64,000 nt of DNA, taken from Alectoria sarmentosa. Lineage: Eukaryota > Ascomycota > Lecanoromycetes > Lecanorales > Parmeliaceae. A program made the position numbers and the translations under genes. Each line of letters starts with the position of its first letter. Position 1 is the first letter of the stretch. Below are positions 13,006 to 25,200 of the stretch, piece after piece. Location of the stretch: the NCBI GenBank assembly GCA_009733775.1, contig WOGZ01000169.1, positions 1 to 64,000 of the forward strand. Reading direction: 5' to 3'. The notes below the pieces were generated by a model. It searched no databases. It was not told where the DNA came from and was given only the letters and a program-made list of their open reading frames with translations.

Positions 13006-14253
13006 ATGGCGCGCCCCTCACGCTCCGCCATGTACGCCGACGACGGCACCTTTCTCTGGAAAGCCATCCTGCGCTTCCTCGCCATCCTCCTCGCCATCGT
13101 CGGCATAGGCACCACGGCATGGGCCATGACATCGCAACTGCACAGCCCCAACAGCGACATGGATTCATCATTTTCCAACGACTACGAAAACGACGACTAT
13201 TTCAACCCCGGGTTCGTATTCTTGCCTTGGCAGTACATCACTCTCGGCCTCTCCATCCTCTGGAACATTGCCAACATCAGTACCCTGCTCGCGCGCAATC
13301 GCGCCATCCATCCAGGCGCCAATGTGGCGTGCGATTTGCTACTCTGGCTAGGACTTTTGTTCACGGGCGCGTTTGCGACCATTGGTGCGACTAATTATAT
13401 CTATTTTAGCGCCTACGACAATGATAGCTTTGATGATGACTCGGGGTTTGGAGGTGGGACGTATAGTAATGGAACGCAGTACGAGTACGCAGCGAACGGG
13501 ACGACAGTCCCCGCGACGAACCAATGTGGGGGGTTTTCGACGTGTGCTGCAATGGATCAATATATTAGCACTATACAGCATAAAGGAATAGTGATCGCGG
13601 TGGGCGCTTCGATGGCTTTTATTGTCTTGTGAGCCTACTTTCTTTCTTTCCTTCCTCCCTTCCCATATCCTCCTCTCTATCCTCAAGCCCTCAGACATCC
13701 CTCATGATCGCCACAAATATCCCCTGAAAATGCTAACCCACAGCATCCAAGGCTCTTCCACTTCGCCCTCTTCATCTCCGCCTGCCGCTCCACCAACGAC
13801 CGCCGACGATCCGTAACCAGCCTCCAAGCGCGCGCCATCACCGCCGAAGCGACCGAAATCGCCCGCCGAATGATCGCCGACATGACCGGTCCGCACGGCG
13901 CTTTCATCCCCACGAACCATTCCCAGCACCACGGAGGGAGCTACCAGCCATTACAGCAGAGCGAGGCGGGAGACGTCATGGAGATGAGGCAACGGCAGCC
14001 CATGAATCAGCAGCCCGGGTACGATTATCAGCTTGTTCAGCAAGGCGAGGTGGAAGAGGGTCCGGGGGAGCAGGTGTTGGGGGGTGAGGAGGGAGGTCGA
14101 AGGCGGTATGAGCAGACGGCTGCGGTAGCGCCGGGGGTGGAATCTTCGTCGAGTGCGGCAAGAAGGGGCAAGCAGAGGGCCGCTAGGGGGCCAGATGAGG
14201 AGATCCATCCGGCGTTGAGGGACGATCCGGATGTGATGTCGCACGCAGTATAA
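13006..14253 (+). CDS. Four-helix membrane protein of unknown function (MARVEL-like topology)
   Basis: Two exons, 13006-13628 and 13752-14253, give 374 residues. The 123-nt intron (GTGAGC...CCAAG) joins ...GASMAFIVL with LFHFALFISACRSTNDRRR so that the fourth helix is restored. The alternative acceptor at 13743 runs into a stop after 25 codons. Predicted helices lie at about 20-45, 72-95, 105-130 and 195-225, with an Asn/Asp/Gly-rich loop between helices 3 and 4 carrying NGT glycosylation sites and a Cys pair. The tail (about 230-374) is cytosolic, Gln- and Glu-rich. The layout recalls fungal MARVEL/tetraspan proteins, but no diagnostic motif was seen. ATG 13006 is preceded by CAACC, a good fungal start context. 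Confidence 0.7.
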
Positions 14254-15284
14254 GAATTTATACCGAATTCTAGCTGAGAAGGATGCCTTGGGGTTCGGTA
14301 TTGAGCCTGTGCGTTGGAATTGCATAGCATAGTATAGCATAGCACAGCGAACGCGGCCTACGGGTTGACGTGTAGAGACCATCAGATGCGCCATCCGAGC
14401 CCTTCACAGTCTCCAAAAAAAATCACGTTATACTAGTACTAAGATAACAGAACAGAGGCAAGTAAAAAAACATTTCAAAAGCGTCAAGACCATTTCCAAG
14501 TACCTCTCAATCTTCCCCTTATCATCTGAACCAAACTCCTCCCAAAATTACCCTTTTCATCTCAGTCCTCAACTCCTTATTTTCCCCCTCACACCCACCC
14601 TAGGAACCACCCTCTACCCGCCCCGAACGCCTCAGACAGCCAACCCCACAGCATCAAAGCCCACACCTCGACTTCCAACCTCGACACAGACCTACGAGCC
14701 GCCCACTGCCAAGTCGCGATTTCAGAATTGTCGATCTCAGGATATCGCGGCTTCACGGACACGACACCTCGTCGCTTTAACGATACCGATAGTCGCAAAC
14801 CCCATGCCTGGCTTGACGTAACTTCACGTCAGTCAGCTTTCCCTTGATCAAGAGCACGGAACTCTAGACTCCCCAAAGGCGTCACTGTGGCGCCGCGCGC
14901 TTGATGCAGGCTTGCTTGAATATCATACACTTGGCTACTCATACAGAACGTCGATAAACGTGACGCTCGCCGCTAGCGTCAGGATAGCATCGAGAAAAGC
15001 GTGCAGATGGACACCATCTGTCTGCCTTCTACGAAAGTGTCGATCTCAATATGCTTCTTGTGCGAGCTGGTACCTCCAGCCCAGACCCAGCGACTTGACT
15101 AGGGCGATCGAGCCATGACATTTGCAAGAACCGTCTAAAGAGCCGTGTACGTTGACTGGCGCCTCATGGTCAGATTCCCACGCGTCGCTTCCACATTACG
15201 AAACGGTGAATGCTTCGATACGTTTCCTTGCACGCAGTCTTGTACTCGAAGCGGTCAAAACAAACGACGGATTTAAGCGAGGCG
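14254..15284. other. Intergenic, nothing recognised
   Basis: 3' flank of the membrane-protein gene. It contains a short GCATA/GTATA-type tandem word at about 14322-14346 and otherwise only short frames. Composition falls sharply to AT-rich at about 15.28 kb. Confidence 0.55.
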
Positions 15285-16500
15285 CTAATTTATTATTACT
15301 ATCATTATTTTCTCGTTTCAACATCATTCAATTAATTGTATAATTATTGTCTTTTTAAATAATTGAAATTAAAGTTATATATAATAATTATTTTGATTTA
15401 AAAATTTGCGCTTATAATGTCATTATTTCGTCGAAAAATCTTTATTTTCAATAACATTTTAACATTTTTATAATATATTATATATTTATTTAATATAAGC
15501 CTTTTTTTTTATTAATTCGTTTTATTCGTATTACGCTATAAATTATATATTTTTTAACGTTAAAATTATTTTTCTATATCATTAAATTTTTTATTTATAA
15601 TATTTTTATATATACTCGTCGAAATTTAAATTAAAACTTAATAAAAGTTATTTGAGCGTTTCGATTTTATGTGTTTTCAATCACAATATCGTTTCTTTAA
15701 ATTTATGAATTTTAGCGTTATTTTATATAAATATCGAATTGTATCTCATTTTTTTAAATATTTTATATTAAAGTCGTATATAAAATTTCAAAATTTAATT
15801 AATATAATTCGTATTAATAATAAACTTTCGTAAATTATTTTTTATAAAATCTCGTTTTATGAGCTTAATATTTTTAAAAAAATATATATAATTCGTTTAT
15901 TTAAATATTATAAAATTTATCTTAAATTATAAAAAATTAACGATTTAAATGTTTAAAACTTTAATAATAATTTAAATAATAACGTTCGTCGAATCGTTTA
16001 ATTATAAATATATAATTTCGTTTATTAATTTTAAATAAATTTTTATTCGTAAAAATAATACGTATTTAATTTTTTATATTTTAATATAAATATGCTCGTA
16101 TTTATTTAAACTTTTTTCGTTTATTAATTTATAATACGAAAAATATAAAATATAAAATATATTATTAAAAGTTAACTTTGCGAAAAGCGCGTCGAATAAT
16201 GAATATAAAAATAATAATTTTCAATTTTTCGACGATTTATAAATACGATATACGTTTATTATTTAAAAAACTTATAATTATATATATAAGTTATCGTAAA
16301 TTTTAAGCGTTAATTTTTGATAACGTTTTTAAATAAAATTTCGATTGTGTCGCGTTTTTTTAAATTTGAGAGTTTTTCGTATAATTAATATAAATACGTT
16401 AATATTTTAATAAATTTATGTGATTGTTTAATTTTTTATTACATTATAATTAATGATGTGTTTGCGTTATAAAGTCGTTAAATGCTTATCGAATATGTAA
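15285..16500. repeat. AT-rich decayed block, about 1.2 kb
   Basis: Sharp edges at about 15285 and 16500 bound sequence made almost wholly of A and T with CG dinucleotides scattered through it (TCGTT, ACGAT and similar words). No open frame is sustained. It matches the decay style of the other two blocks. No terminal repeat pair was found within it, so it may be a fragment of an element. Confidence 0.8.
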
Positions 16501-17480
16501 GAATTCATTTTGTGAGTGGGTTATAAAAAGAATGGTGGGGAAAACGCGAAAAATCGCGTAAATCCGTCATTTGTTTTGACGCGTTCTAGTACTCCTTCAA
16601 AATTAACCGCATTTTCAGGAGCGAGATTCTCCATGGGACTGATTCAAGGCCGAAAGCCCCATGATAAGTCAGCGGTCAAACTCTGGCGCGCGGGGTATTG
16701 ACGAAAGGCGCAACATCCCCAACAGTGCTTCTCAGGCGTCGCTTCCACTCAAGCATCACGAGTGCGAATTTCGACGATTTCGGGATCAAGCAATAAGGCG
16801 GGTGCTTTTTGCAAGGAATAGCGTGGTACTTAGATGCCCTCGAGAGTTGGGGAAATAATCAAGATATTGAGATCAACGACCGAGGATTCTAATGATCCAA
16901 ATCGCCAGCTCAAGGTGTCCCAGGATTACGGGCACGACTTAGTTTTGTGACGCAGCACGTCACCACAGTCATTGACAGACGCAAGCCATGGCGCTCAGAA
17001 TCCGCCACTTCGGTTTTGCTGGCGGCACTTCTTCCTGACGTGCTCGCCCTTTGATCAAGAAAAGTTCAGAACTTCTCAGTGACAGCAAGCGTGACTGTTA
17101 TCCTTTTTGTCGAGAACTTCATGTCATCGATATCATCCTGATGGAACTCTTTCTCCTTTTCTCTGGCCATTCAAGACTCCGGAAGACGGAGAAAATGACA
17201 TAGAACTTTGTGCCCTCGGCATCAATCCCTGCCACAATCACGGAAGCCTTTATGCTCCAAAACCCACGGTTATAAAAACATCAAACTGCAATCGCGACTG
17301 CTGTTCAAAAGCTCGCAATTCCACGAATGACTTTTTATTGGCAATTCCCTTCTCCTTCCCTCATGGCTTGCCTTATGGGGCTGCCCCAACTTCGCAGCCT
17401 TCTCACTCTGGCACTCTAGATATCGTCCTTCCATCTCACCGTTCTTATCCCAGTTGCCCGGGAACAACTTTTTGTTTCAG
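16501..17480. other. Transition from AT block to HET-gene island; no supported gene
   Basis: GC content rises gradually. Short frames at 16516-16701, 16661-16858 and 17107-17484 carry no motif. The stretch before 17480 is pyrimidine-rich and ends in TTTGTTTCAG before an ATG, which may be a promoter or splice context. Confidence 0.5.
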
Positions 17481-18011
17481 ATGAATGCAGCCCTCCAGGG
17501 CGTCATTAGTCTTGTTACTGCCGCACTTAACGCCGCCGCATCCGTCAACGGGGTTCCGTGCTCCTACTTCTTCTCCTCCCATCTCATCACCGCTAACGCA
17601 ATATCCAGCGTTTACAAGCGCCTTGCAGCCAGCATGGGCCCGAGATCCTCGAGGTAGTCCTCTCCTGCACGAACACCAAAAGCCAATGCACCACACCACA
17701 AGGCTCCCCTCCCGCTTTTATCCCACAGGTGTGTTGCCACTACCTCCTGGGCACAGCGGTCTCTCCGTTTCAGTCATTTCTTCCCAGACCTTAGCATTAT
17801 CTCGCCGACCTCCCATACCCTGCAGCAATACCCCTGGAACTCCTGGCGTAATCTTCCAGGGTTCCTCCATGCTGTGCGAACTGGTGCATTTGGATGTTAT
17901 GAGCAAGCTTGGCGTGGTTATTGGCGACGTGGCCTCGGAATACAAATCATCAGCTGTGCATACTACGCTACCACAGGGAATGATAATTGCCTTAAATGCG
18001 AAGACAGATAA
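17481..18011 (+). CDS. Doubtful small gene converging on the HET gene
   Basis: A tentative two-exon model (17481-17650 and 17729-18011; intron donor GTAGTC, acceptor TCCCACAG) gives 150 residues with a hydrophobic start MNAALQGVISLVTAALNAAA and a Cys/Trp-containing tail ending KCEDR. The donor is weak and two other frames are also open for long stretches here, including a 251-codon frame from 17485. No family is recognised. It would end about 185 bp from the 3' end of the HET gene. It may equally be non-coding. Confidence 0.2.
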
Positions 18012-18195
18012 ACGCAAGGCTAGTTTTGCTTGGCGCTTGGACCTTGCTGCACCAACGTGGCGAGCCGGGACGTGCTTTCAGAAATTCCTGGTTGCTACTT
18101 CGACGTCAGGTATTAATGTTCTGGCCAGGGATTACCGGAGCGTTGATAGTTGCAGCGTATCTGAGGCAATGTTTTTTGGAATTTGCTCTTGTTTC

Positions 18196-19971
18196 TCATT
18201 TAGCGGCAGCGTGGTTCACGGTCGCAGGGGAGTTTTTTAAAGCGTCGCTCAGTTCCCATACTTTGCGCCCCCGCCAATCTAGGTCCTGCTCAAGTTTCAT
18301 ATCCACACAAAATACCTTATTTCTCTCAACGATTCGCTTTCTGAACGTGACGCAAATTCGATGCTGGGACTTCAGTGGCAAGTAGAATCGGTCCGCTCCT
18401 GCTTTACGCCCAATCAAGGGGTCAAGGTGATTCTCTTTCAAATTTTCCAGATCAGGCTCTAATATTTCTATCAAGGTTTTGGGGGGCGATAGGAAAACAA
18501 CGTCGATACTTGGCGCGACATCAAATCCGGTCACAATCACGGCAAAAGTCTCCTTGTCTTCTACTTGGAACATAAATGCCGCTATCGACCGGTCGTTGTG
18601 GAAATTGAATCTGAACTCCTGTTGGCCATGTCGGGGTAAATTCCGTGAGGCTATCTCATCCGTACGCACGTCCCTGGTCCGATAGGTTATTGGCCGATCT
18701 GACACGAAGGAAGCATGCGGCGCGTATATTTCTGTCAAGCGAAAGACCCTGTCTACTTGGAACACAACGCTCTGCTGCTTCTTAATGGAGGAATTGGTTG
18801 CAGACGCATACTCCGTATAGTCTAATAAAACTTTCAATGTACGGTGGATAAACTGTGTTTTGTCCCTAGGCTCGCGACCACGTAGAAAACTTACTTCCTC
18901 AAGATGTCCTGGGGATGATCTCACATACCGCGATGAACCAAATCTCACTTCGATGGCGAGATATGTATCGCTGGATCCCGCAAGCACGCAATTCAATGTA
19001 ACGAGGGTAGTTTTTTCTTTTGAGTCTGTTGTTGGAACCGACCCAATCAACGACAATAGATTTTTGGTCACTACAGGTGGGGCGCCATAGGGATGCTCAT
19101 TTCCAACGCACTGAATGTCTCCCGAGTCGGCAAAGGCCGCGGGAGAGCGCGCGAACATTCCACTTGATGAGAGGCCTGCATCTCTCCAGGCGAAGATGGA
19201 TTCATCATCGTCTTTAGATTGCATAATTTCGTACTGGAGCCTCATGAACGCCTTGCGCCCTTCGCCGTAAAGCAAAGGCATGTTTATCTCGAACAATCCC
19301 ATAAGGCAGTACGCGATGTCCTCGACGCGCGTAGTTTTTCTGTTCGAAGCCCATGACATCTTCGTTGCGATGCTGGAGTCCTTGGGTCTGATCATAGCCT
19401 CATATGTCATGCCAGTCGCACGCGAAATATGTGCTCTCAGGCTCCACCGAGTCCCGATCTCAACCCAGTTGTTATCGTAGAATACCACGGTACTTGGCGC
19501 TAGCAGTTCTTGAAGTGTCCAGCCTCTTGTGAACCATCGGCTCCATTGAAACTTCTCTTGAGACGCAGTGGAAACATCGGTCATATAAACATAGCAGACC
19601 TGGGCTTCCTCGTACCATCGATACATGGAGTTGATGGCTTCGGATAATTCGGCGCTGCTGGTCTTGTCTATGCAGCAAGTGTCAACCCAGACATAGTTCC
19701 AGCCCTCCGAGGCTGCCAGGTTACAGCATCGACTTATTTTGGTGTATCCTGGTAAGCAGCCTGACTCTACAGCTAGCCGTGCCAAGGTTGTTGCTGATGG
19801 AATTGGGTGCACAGTGTCGGACAGGTCTGATGCTGGGATTGACGCTGCTTTGTCCACGACCTGGAATGAGACTTCCCCTTCCTCCCAGGTGTGGGAGAGG
19901 ATGGCGTAGTCTGGTATCTCATCGTCGTGGAATTCGCGAAGCTTCAAAGTTGAAGTGTCGAGGAGGCGCAT
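18196..19971 (-). CDS. HET-domain (heterokaryon incompatibility) protein
   Basis: A single frame of 591 residues. ATG 19971 gives MRLLDTSTLKLREF..., the standard HET start; a TTG 7 codons upstream is ignored. The HET domain is seen in order: YAILSHTW at about 22-29, a CCNLAASEGWNYVWVDTCCID block at about 88-108 and then SxAINSMYRWYEEAQVCYVYM, and RWFTRGWTLQELLAP at about 144-158. EDIAYCLMGLFEINMPLLYGEG (about 215-236) is the usual segment after the domain. The C-terminal ~330 residues hold no WD40, ankyrin or NACHT motif. In known systems such proteins trigger cell death on fusion of unlike individuals; the partner and allele type here are unknown. It sits alone in a 3.7 kb GC-normal island between two AT-rich blocks, whose edge is about 200 bp from its start codon. 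Confidence 0.9.
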   Translation of the reverse strand: MRLLDTSTLKLREFHDDEIPDYAILSHTWEEGEVSFQVVDKAASIPASDLSDTVHPIPSATTLARLAVESGCLPGYTKISRCCNLAASEGWNYVWVDTCCIDKTSSAELSEAINSMYRWYEEAQVCYVYMTDVSTASQEKFQWSRWFTRGWTLQELLAPSTVVFYDNNWVEIGTRWSLRAHISRATGMTYEAMIRPKDSSIATKMSWASNRKTTRVEDIAYCLMGLFEINMPLLYGEGRKAFMRLQYEIMQSKDDDESIFAWRDAGLSSSGMFARSPAAFADSGDIQCVGNEHPYGAPPVVTKNLLSLIGSVPTTDSKEKTTLVTLNCVLAGSSDTYLAIEVRFGSSRYVRSSPGHLEEVSFLRGREPRDKTQFIHRTLKVLLDYTEYASATNSSIKKQQSVVFQVDRVFRLTEIYAPHASFVSDRPITYRTRDVRTDEIASRNLPRHGQQEFRFNFHNDRSIAAFMFQVEDKETFAVIVTGFDVAPSIDVVFLSPPKTLIEILEPDLENLKENHLDPLIGRKAGADRFYLPLKSQHRICVTFRKRIVERNKVFCVDMKLEQDLDWRGRKVWELSDALKNSPATVNHAAAK

Positions 19972-20169
19972 TATTACTGTTACTGTCGACAAGGAACGAT
20001 GGAAAAGCTTGCTTTACCTTACGGAATGGCAAAGCTCTTTCCCACTTTCCCGCTTTCTCGTGTCTCGTGCCAAGTGCCAAGTGCCAAGCCTCCTACACGA
20101 GACTAGCCCACGCTAATGGGAATGCGGCTAGCCTGTGAGTGCTCGAACCAAGCTCCCAATTTCTCTCAG

Positions 20170-20319
20170 GCTAAAGATTATAATGCGAAGAATTCGTAAT
20201 AAATAGAAAGGATGATGGAATCTATAAAGTAAAAGGATTTTTTTAACAAGAATCTCCGTTAAGCATTATTAACTATATATTAAATAGTTTAAATAGTCTC
20301 TTAATAGCATTTTTCTTCT
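20170..20319 (+). repeat. Left copy of a 150-bp direct repeat, decayed
   Basis: Aligns without any gap to 32007-32156 (constant offset 11837). Roughly two dozen positions differ and almost all read T here against C there, or A here against G there; only a few differ otherwise. Both copies share the core GAAGAATTCGTAAT. It lies exactly at the left edge of the large AT block. It may be an LTR end or another dispersed repeat. Confidence 0.8.
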
Positions 20320-22089
20320 CATATCGACAAATAAATAAAAGTCTTATTAACATTTTTAGCATTAACATAAATCTTTTTATTTTAAATATATAATTCGAAG
20401 CATCGATATTAGAAAATTCTTTTCGAAAAATGTTTCGAAGAATGTTTTATAACATTTAAATCGTAATATAATAAACATTTTTCGTAGTAAAAAAATAGCA
20501 AATTTCGAAAAAAAAATATCGAAAACTTTTAAAAATTTTATCGAAAGATTTCTTAAATGTTTTCGAAATAAAGATTAAAAACTTTTTTAACTATTATTAT
20601 AATAAGATAAGACGTTTTAAAAATATATTATATAAATATAAATAAACGATTTCTTTATATCGATTTAAAGTTATTATCATCGTAACATAATTTATAAAAA
20701 AAAAAAGTTTTAAATGTTTCTCGCATGTAACTCGAGCGTAGCATATTTAATATTTAAAATTATTAAATAAATAAGACGATTCTTTTGAAAACACTAGCAG
20801 AGAAAAGTATAAAAGTTATTTTTATTAAAATCGTTAAATCGTTTACTACTATAATAAAGATAAAAATAATAAATTTAATAAATATTTAATATAAGAAACG
20901 AACTTTTTTAAATAATTATTAGAAAAAACGTTTTTAATCTTTTTTTCATTAAATTATAAAATTCGTCGTAATTATTTATACGAAACGAGTCTCGCTAACG
21001 TATTTTAAGTTTTTCGATATTTTCTTAATATAATAATATTAAATTCTCGATATAATATATTATTAAACGAATTTTATAATTATAACGAATTAATTCTCGA
21101 TTTTTTTTTCGATTCGAAACTTTTAAAAAAATATTCTAAACTTTTGCTTTATAAAAATATTTTTTTAAAACTTTAATATAATAAATAAAGTTATTTATTT
21201 TTATTATTTAAATACGAATACTTTTTTTAAATTATATTAAAAGTTTAATAATCGTAATAAAGATTTTTTATATCGAATTAAAAAATATAAAATTTGATAA
21301 ATAATTAAAATAAGCGATGATTTTAATATTGAATTTTTTTTTCTTTAATTAATCGCTAATCTTATTTTAAATAAATTAAAAAAAAAATCGTAATATTTTC
21401 TTAAATAGTTTATTATATATTTTAATTATTTTTATATTTTTTAAATAATTTCAGAAATTATAATAAATAATCATTTTTTCATTTCGAAAATATTTTCGAA
21501 ATTTCTTATTATCGAAGTTTTAATTTAGTTTATTATAATAATATTTTATATATGATTCGATTTAATATAAAGAAAAATTTTAAGATATTAAATTATATTT
21601 TCTATATTAATTATTTTAATAGCGAACGAGATAACGAATTAATTTATATAATAAATTAATATTAATATATAAAACATATTAATTTTAATAATTTTAAGCG
21701 ATTCGATAAAATTTACATTTATAAATTAAAACGAAAATGCGATTTTTATAAAATTCAAAAATTGAAATCGTGTAATAAAATTATATTTAACACAATTTAA
21801 ATATTTAATAATATATTTTTCGACGTTTTAAAATTATTCGAATTATAATATTTATTTTATAATCGTATTAAAATATTAATTTTTATTTAATAATCGTTTT
21901 AATTATATATTTTTTCGAGAATTATTAAAACTTTTTCTTTCGAAACGTAAAATAAATAATAACTATTTTAATAAATTTATAAAACATTTATTATTAAACG
22001 ATAATTAAAAAAATTCGAAATAAGTTAATAAATAATTTTTTTAAATGATTTATAAAAAAATTATAAATATTATTAAATTAAATGAAAGT

Positions 22090-22297
22090 TGTTATGAGCG
22101 TATTTTATTTAACTTTATTATTTATTTAACTTTATCGAATTTATCGATTTTAGCGAGATTTAAAAACTTATATATAAGTTTTTCTCTTTTATATATAATT
22201 TTTTAAATTTATTATTTTCGTTATATACACTTATATAATTTTAAATTTTATATTAATTTTAATATTATAATAAGTTTTTTTTTATATATTTATTCAA
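22090..22297 (+). repeat. Left inner direct repeat, probable LTR
   Basis: Begins TGTTATGAGCG and matches 26932 onward for at least 176 bases with few gaps, including TATATACACTTATATAATTT near its end. The right end is estimated; weaker similarity continues to about 22297. The TG start and spacing of 4.84 kb fit the 5' LTR of a retroelement of about 5 kb. Confidence 0.65.
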
Positions 22298-22299
22298 CG

Positions 22300-25200
22300 A
22301 AGAAAATTAACGAGTTTTTTATTATTACTCGAAATAAGCAATCGAGTTTAATAAAAAATACGTTAAGTTTTTTTATTATATAAACATCTCACATTCAAAA
22401 AATATTTACATCGCAATTTACATTATTCGAAAGAATATATATCACATTATTTAAGTTTTTAACGACGATTCAAATCGCTTAAAAACAAGTTTTTAATATT
22501 AAATATAAAAAACTTTTCTTTATTCGCATTATACTCACTTAAATTCATCGTTATTTTATTAACATTCGACGAAATTTTATATTATCGAAAGAATAATATT
22601 TAAAACATTTATATTTTTTATAACGACTCAATTAATTCAAAAACGAGTCTGCTATCACTTTTACAAAAAAACACATTTTCAATATCGAGAAATCTCAACA
22701 TTATAATCGCAACGCATATTATAATAACATTTACCTTCGTTATAAAAAGTATAACGTTTCATAAATTCGATTTAATAACATTTATTCACGTTGAAAACTT
22801 GACACTTTATTCGAAAAAACATCGAAATTTTTATATAACATATTATAAATTTTCCTTAATCAAATCTTATATCAACATTAAAATATGTTTTTTTATAACG
22901 ACGATTTATATATCGCGATTAGCTTTATCTTATATACGAAGATTTATATATTTATTATTCGTTTTTTAATTCGTCACGATTACGTATATTATAAATATAA
23001 CGTTTTTTATTTATTAAAAACCTTTATTAACGATTTTAAAAAAATTAATCGAAGAAATAATTTATAAATTAAAAATCACAAAATCAAAAATTATATAATA
23101 AATTTACATTTTCTCTTTCGTTTTCGTTATAAAATCTTAAAGCGCTGAAAATATATTAATAATTTTAATAATAAAAAAATCAATCAAAGAATCGATCTTT
23201 AAATTAAAAGTTATAAAATTAAAAATTATTTAATAACATTATATATTCTTTTTCGTTTTCGTTACGAAATCTTTAAGCGTTAAAATAATCTTTTAAAATG
23301 CATAAATAATTATTTAAATTTATATTTAATTTTAAATTATCAAATTTATTTATTTTTAATAATATCGATAAATTCAAATTCGAGAATTGAAAGTTACGAA
23401 TTTAAGATAAGTTTTTTTTTAATAAAAATCATTATTTTATTAACGCATTTTGAATTAATTATGTTATATCGCGATTTGATAAAAAGATAAGCGAGTATAT
23501 AATATTTAAACGTCGAGATTTCATTATAAATTTTAATATTATTATTTAAAACGTTTTAAATTAATTCAACGATTTTTATAAAACATCGTTATATCTTTTA
23601 TAAAAAATAAATGTTTATATTTATAAAGAATTTAAACAAAAAGCGAATTAATTATTTTTTAAATTTTATATAAAATTTATAAAATATATCGTTAAAAATT
23701 AATCGAAACGATAATTAATAAAATGTTTAAAAAATAACATTATTAAATAATTACGAAAAATATATATAATAATAAGCATCGAATAAGATTTAACATTTAT
23801 ATAATATAAAAATTATTTAACACGTATAAATTTTTATTAATAATTTAATTTAAAGAAAAAAGTTATTAAAAAATCGAATATATTCGTTAAATAATACGTT
23901 GAAATAAGATTTGAAATTATATATAAAAATATAACAAATACGTCATTATTTTTCGTTTTGATTTAAAAAAATATTAACGTTGAGAAAATTAGCTTCGCAG
24001 TTAAAAGTAAAGTTATATATTAATTAAATTTATTAACATTTAATCTCGTTAAAAGATTAAATATCGTTAAAATAATATACGATTTAACTTCGAAAACTTA
24101 AATTCGTGATTTTTAATTATTATTATATATTATTATTAATAATAAAAGAAATATAATATAGCGTATTTTTAGCATTTTATGCGATTAATTAATTAATATA
24201 CAATTCGATAAAATCTCGAATATATTATTTTTAAACGATTTAAATTCATTTTATATTTAAAAAATACGTTCGATTATTATTAAAGACGATTATTTAAAAG
24301 TTTATTAAGTAATAATAATAACGTTATATAAAATTTATTAAATATAACGTTTTTATTAATATATATATAAACGATATTTGAAAGCATATTATATCGTTAA
24401 AAAATTTCATTATTTGACGATTTTTTTTTATTCGAAAATTAGATTTATATATTTATTTTATAATTAAATGTTTATATAATTACAATTTTTTTATTTTTTT
24501 ATTAAATGTTTTTAAAATTAAAGTTTTATAATATTATAATAACGTATTCGCGACGAGCGACTTATTAAATCTTTAAAATAAATTATCGTCGTGATCGTCG
24601 AAAAAGAATATTATTAAAATATTAAAAAGTTTTATTTTTATTAATTTTTCGATTTTTAATTACGAGATTTTTCTTAATTATAAAATTACATTATTCGAAA
24701 AAATATTATTTAAAATATTTAAGTTTTTAACGATATTTTAAACGAATAAGAAACGAATGTTTTAAATTATTTTAAAGATATTTTTCTTCGCTTCGCTTAG
24801 CTCTTCAACTCGTTTTATTTCGTTTTAAAATAACTTTATAACGAGACAAATTATTATTTCATTAAAATATCATTATTCGAAAGATTATATTTAATATCGT
24901 ACATCTTTTTTACGGCGAGTTAAACGATTAAGAAACGATATCGTTATCGTTTATATAAGAAAACACGTTTTTAACATTAAAGATTTTAACATTATATCAA
25001 AACACATTAAGTTTTCACATTTAAAAAAAACAAAAAAACACATTTAAAATAATCGTATTTACGTTTATCATCTTTTAAAATTAAATTTTTATTTTTGTTT
25101 TAATATAGCACGTTAAAAGAAAGAAAGTGTTATCGTTATATTTTTTTTATTCGAAATCGCATATCTTTTAATAAAGAAGTAATATCTTTTTTATCTTAAA

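Noticed and set aside
13951..14394. 147-codon minus-strand frame
   Set aside because: Antisense to the second exon of the four-helix membrane protein.
17445..17699. Minus frame with CKALVNAG resembling the start of FAD-linked oxidoreductases
   Set aside because: The short match stands alone; no flavin-binding motif follows in any frame.
17996..19217. Plus-strand frames overlapping the HET gene
   Set aside because: They are antisense to a frame with clear HET motifs.
22885..23067. 60-codon frame in the AT block
   Set aside because: Same compositional reason; lies within the decayed inner element.
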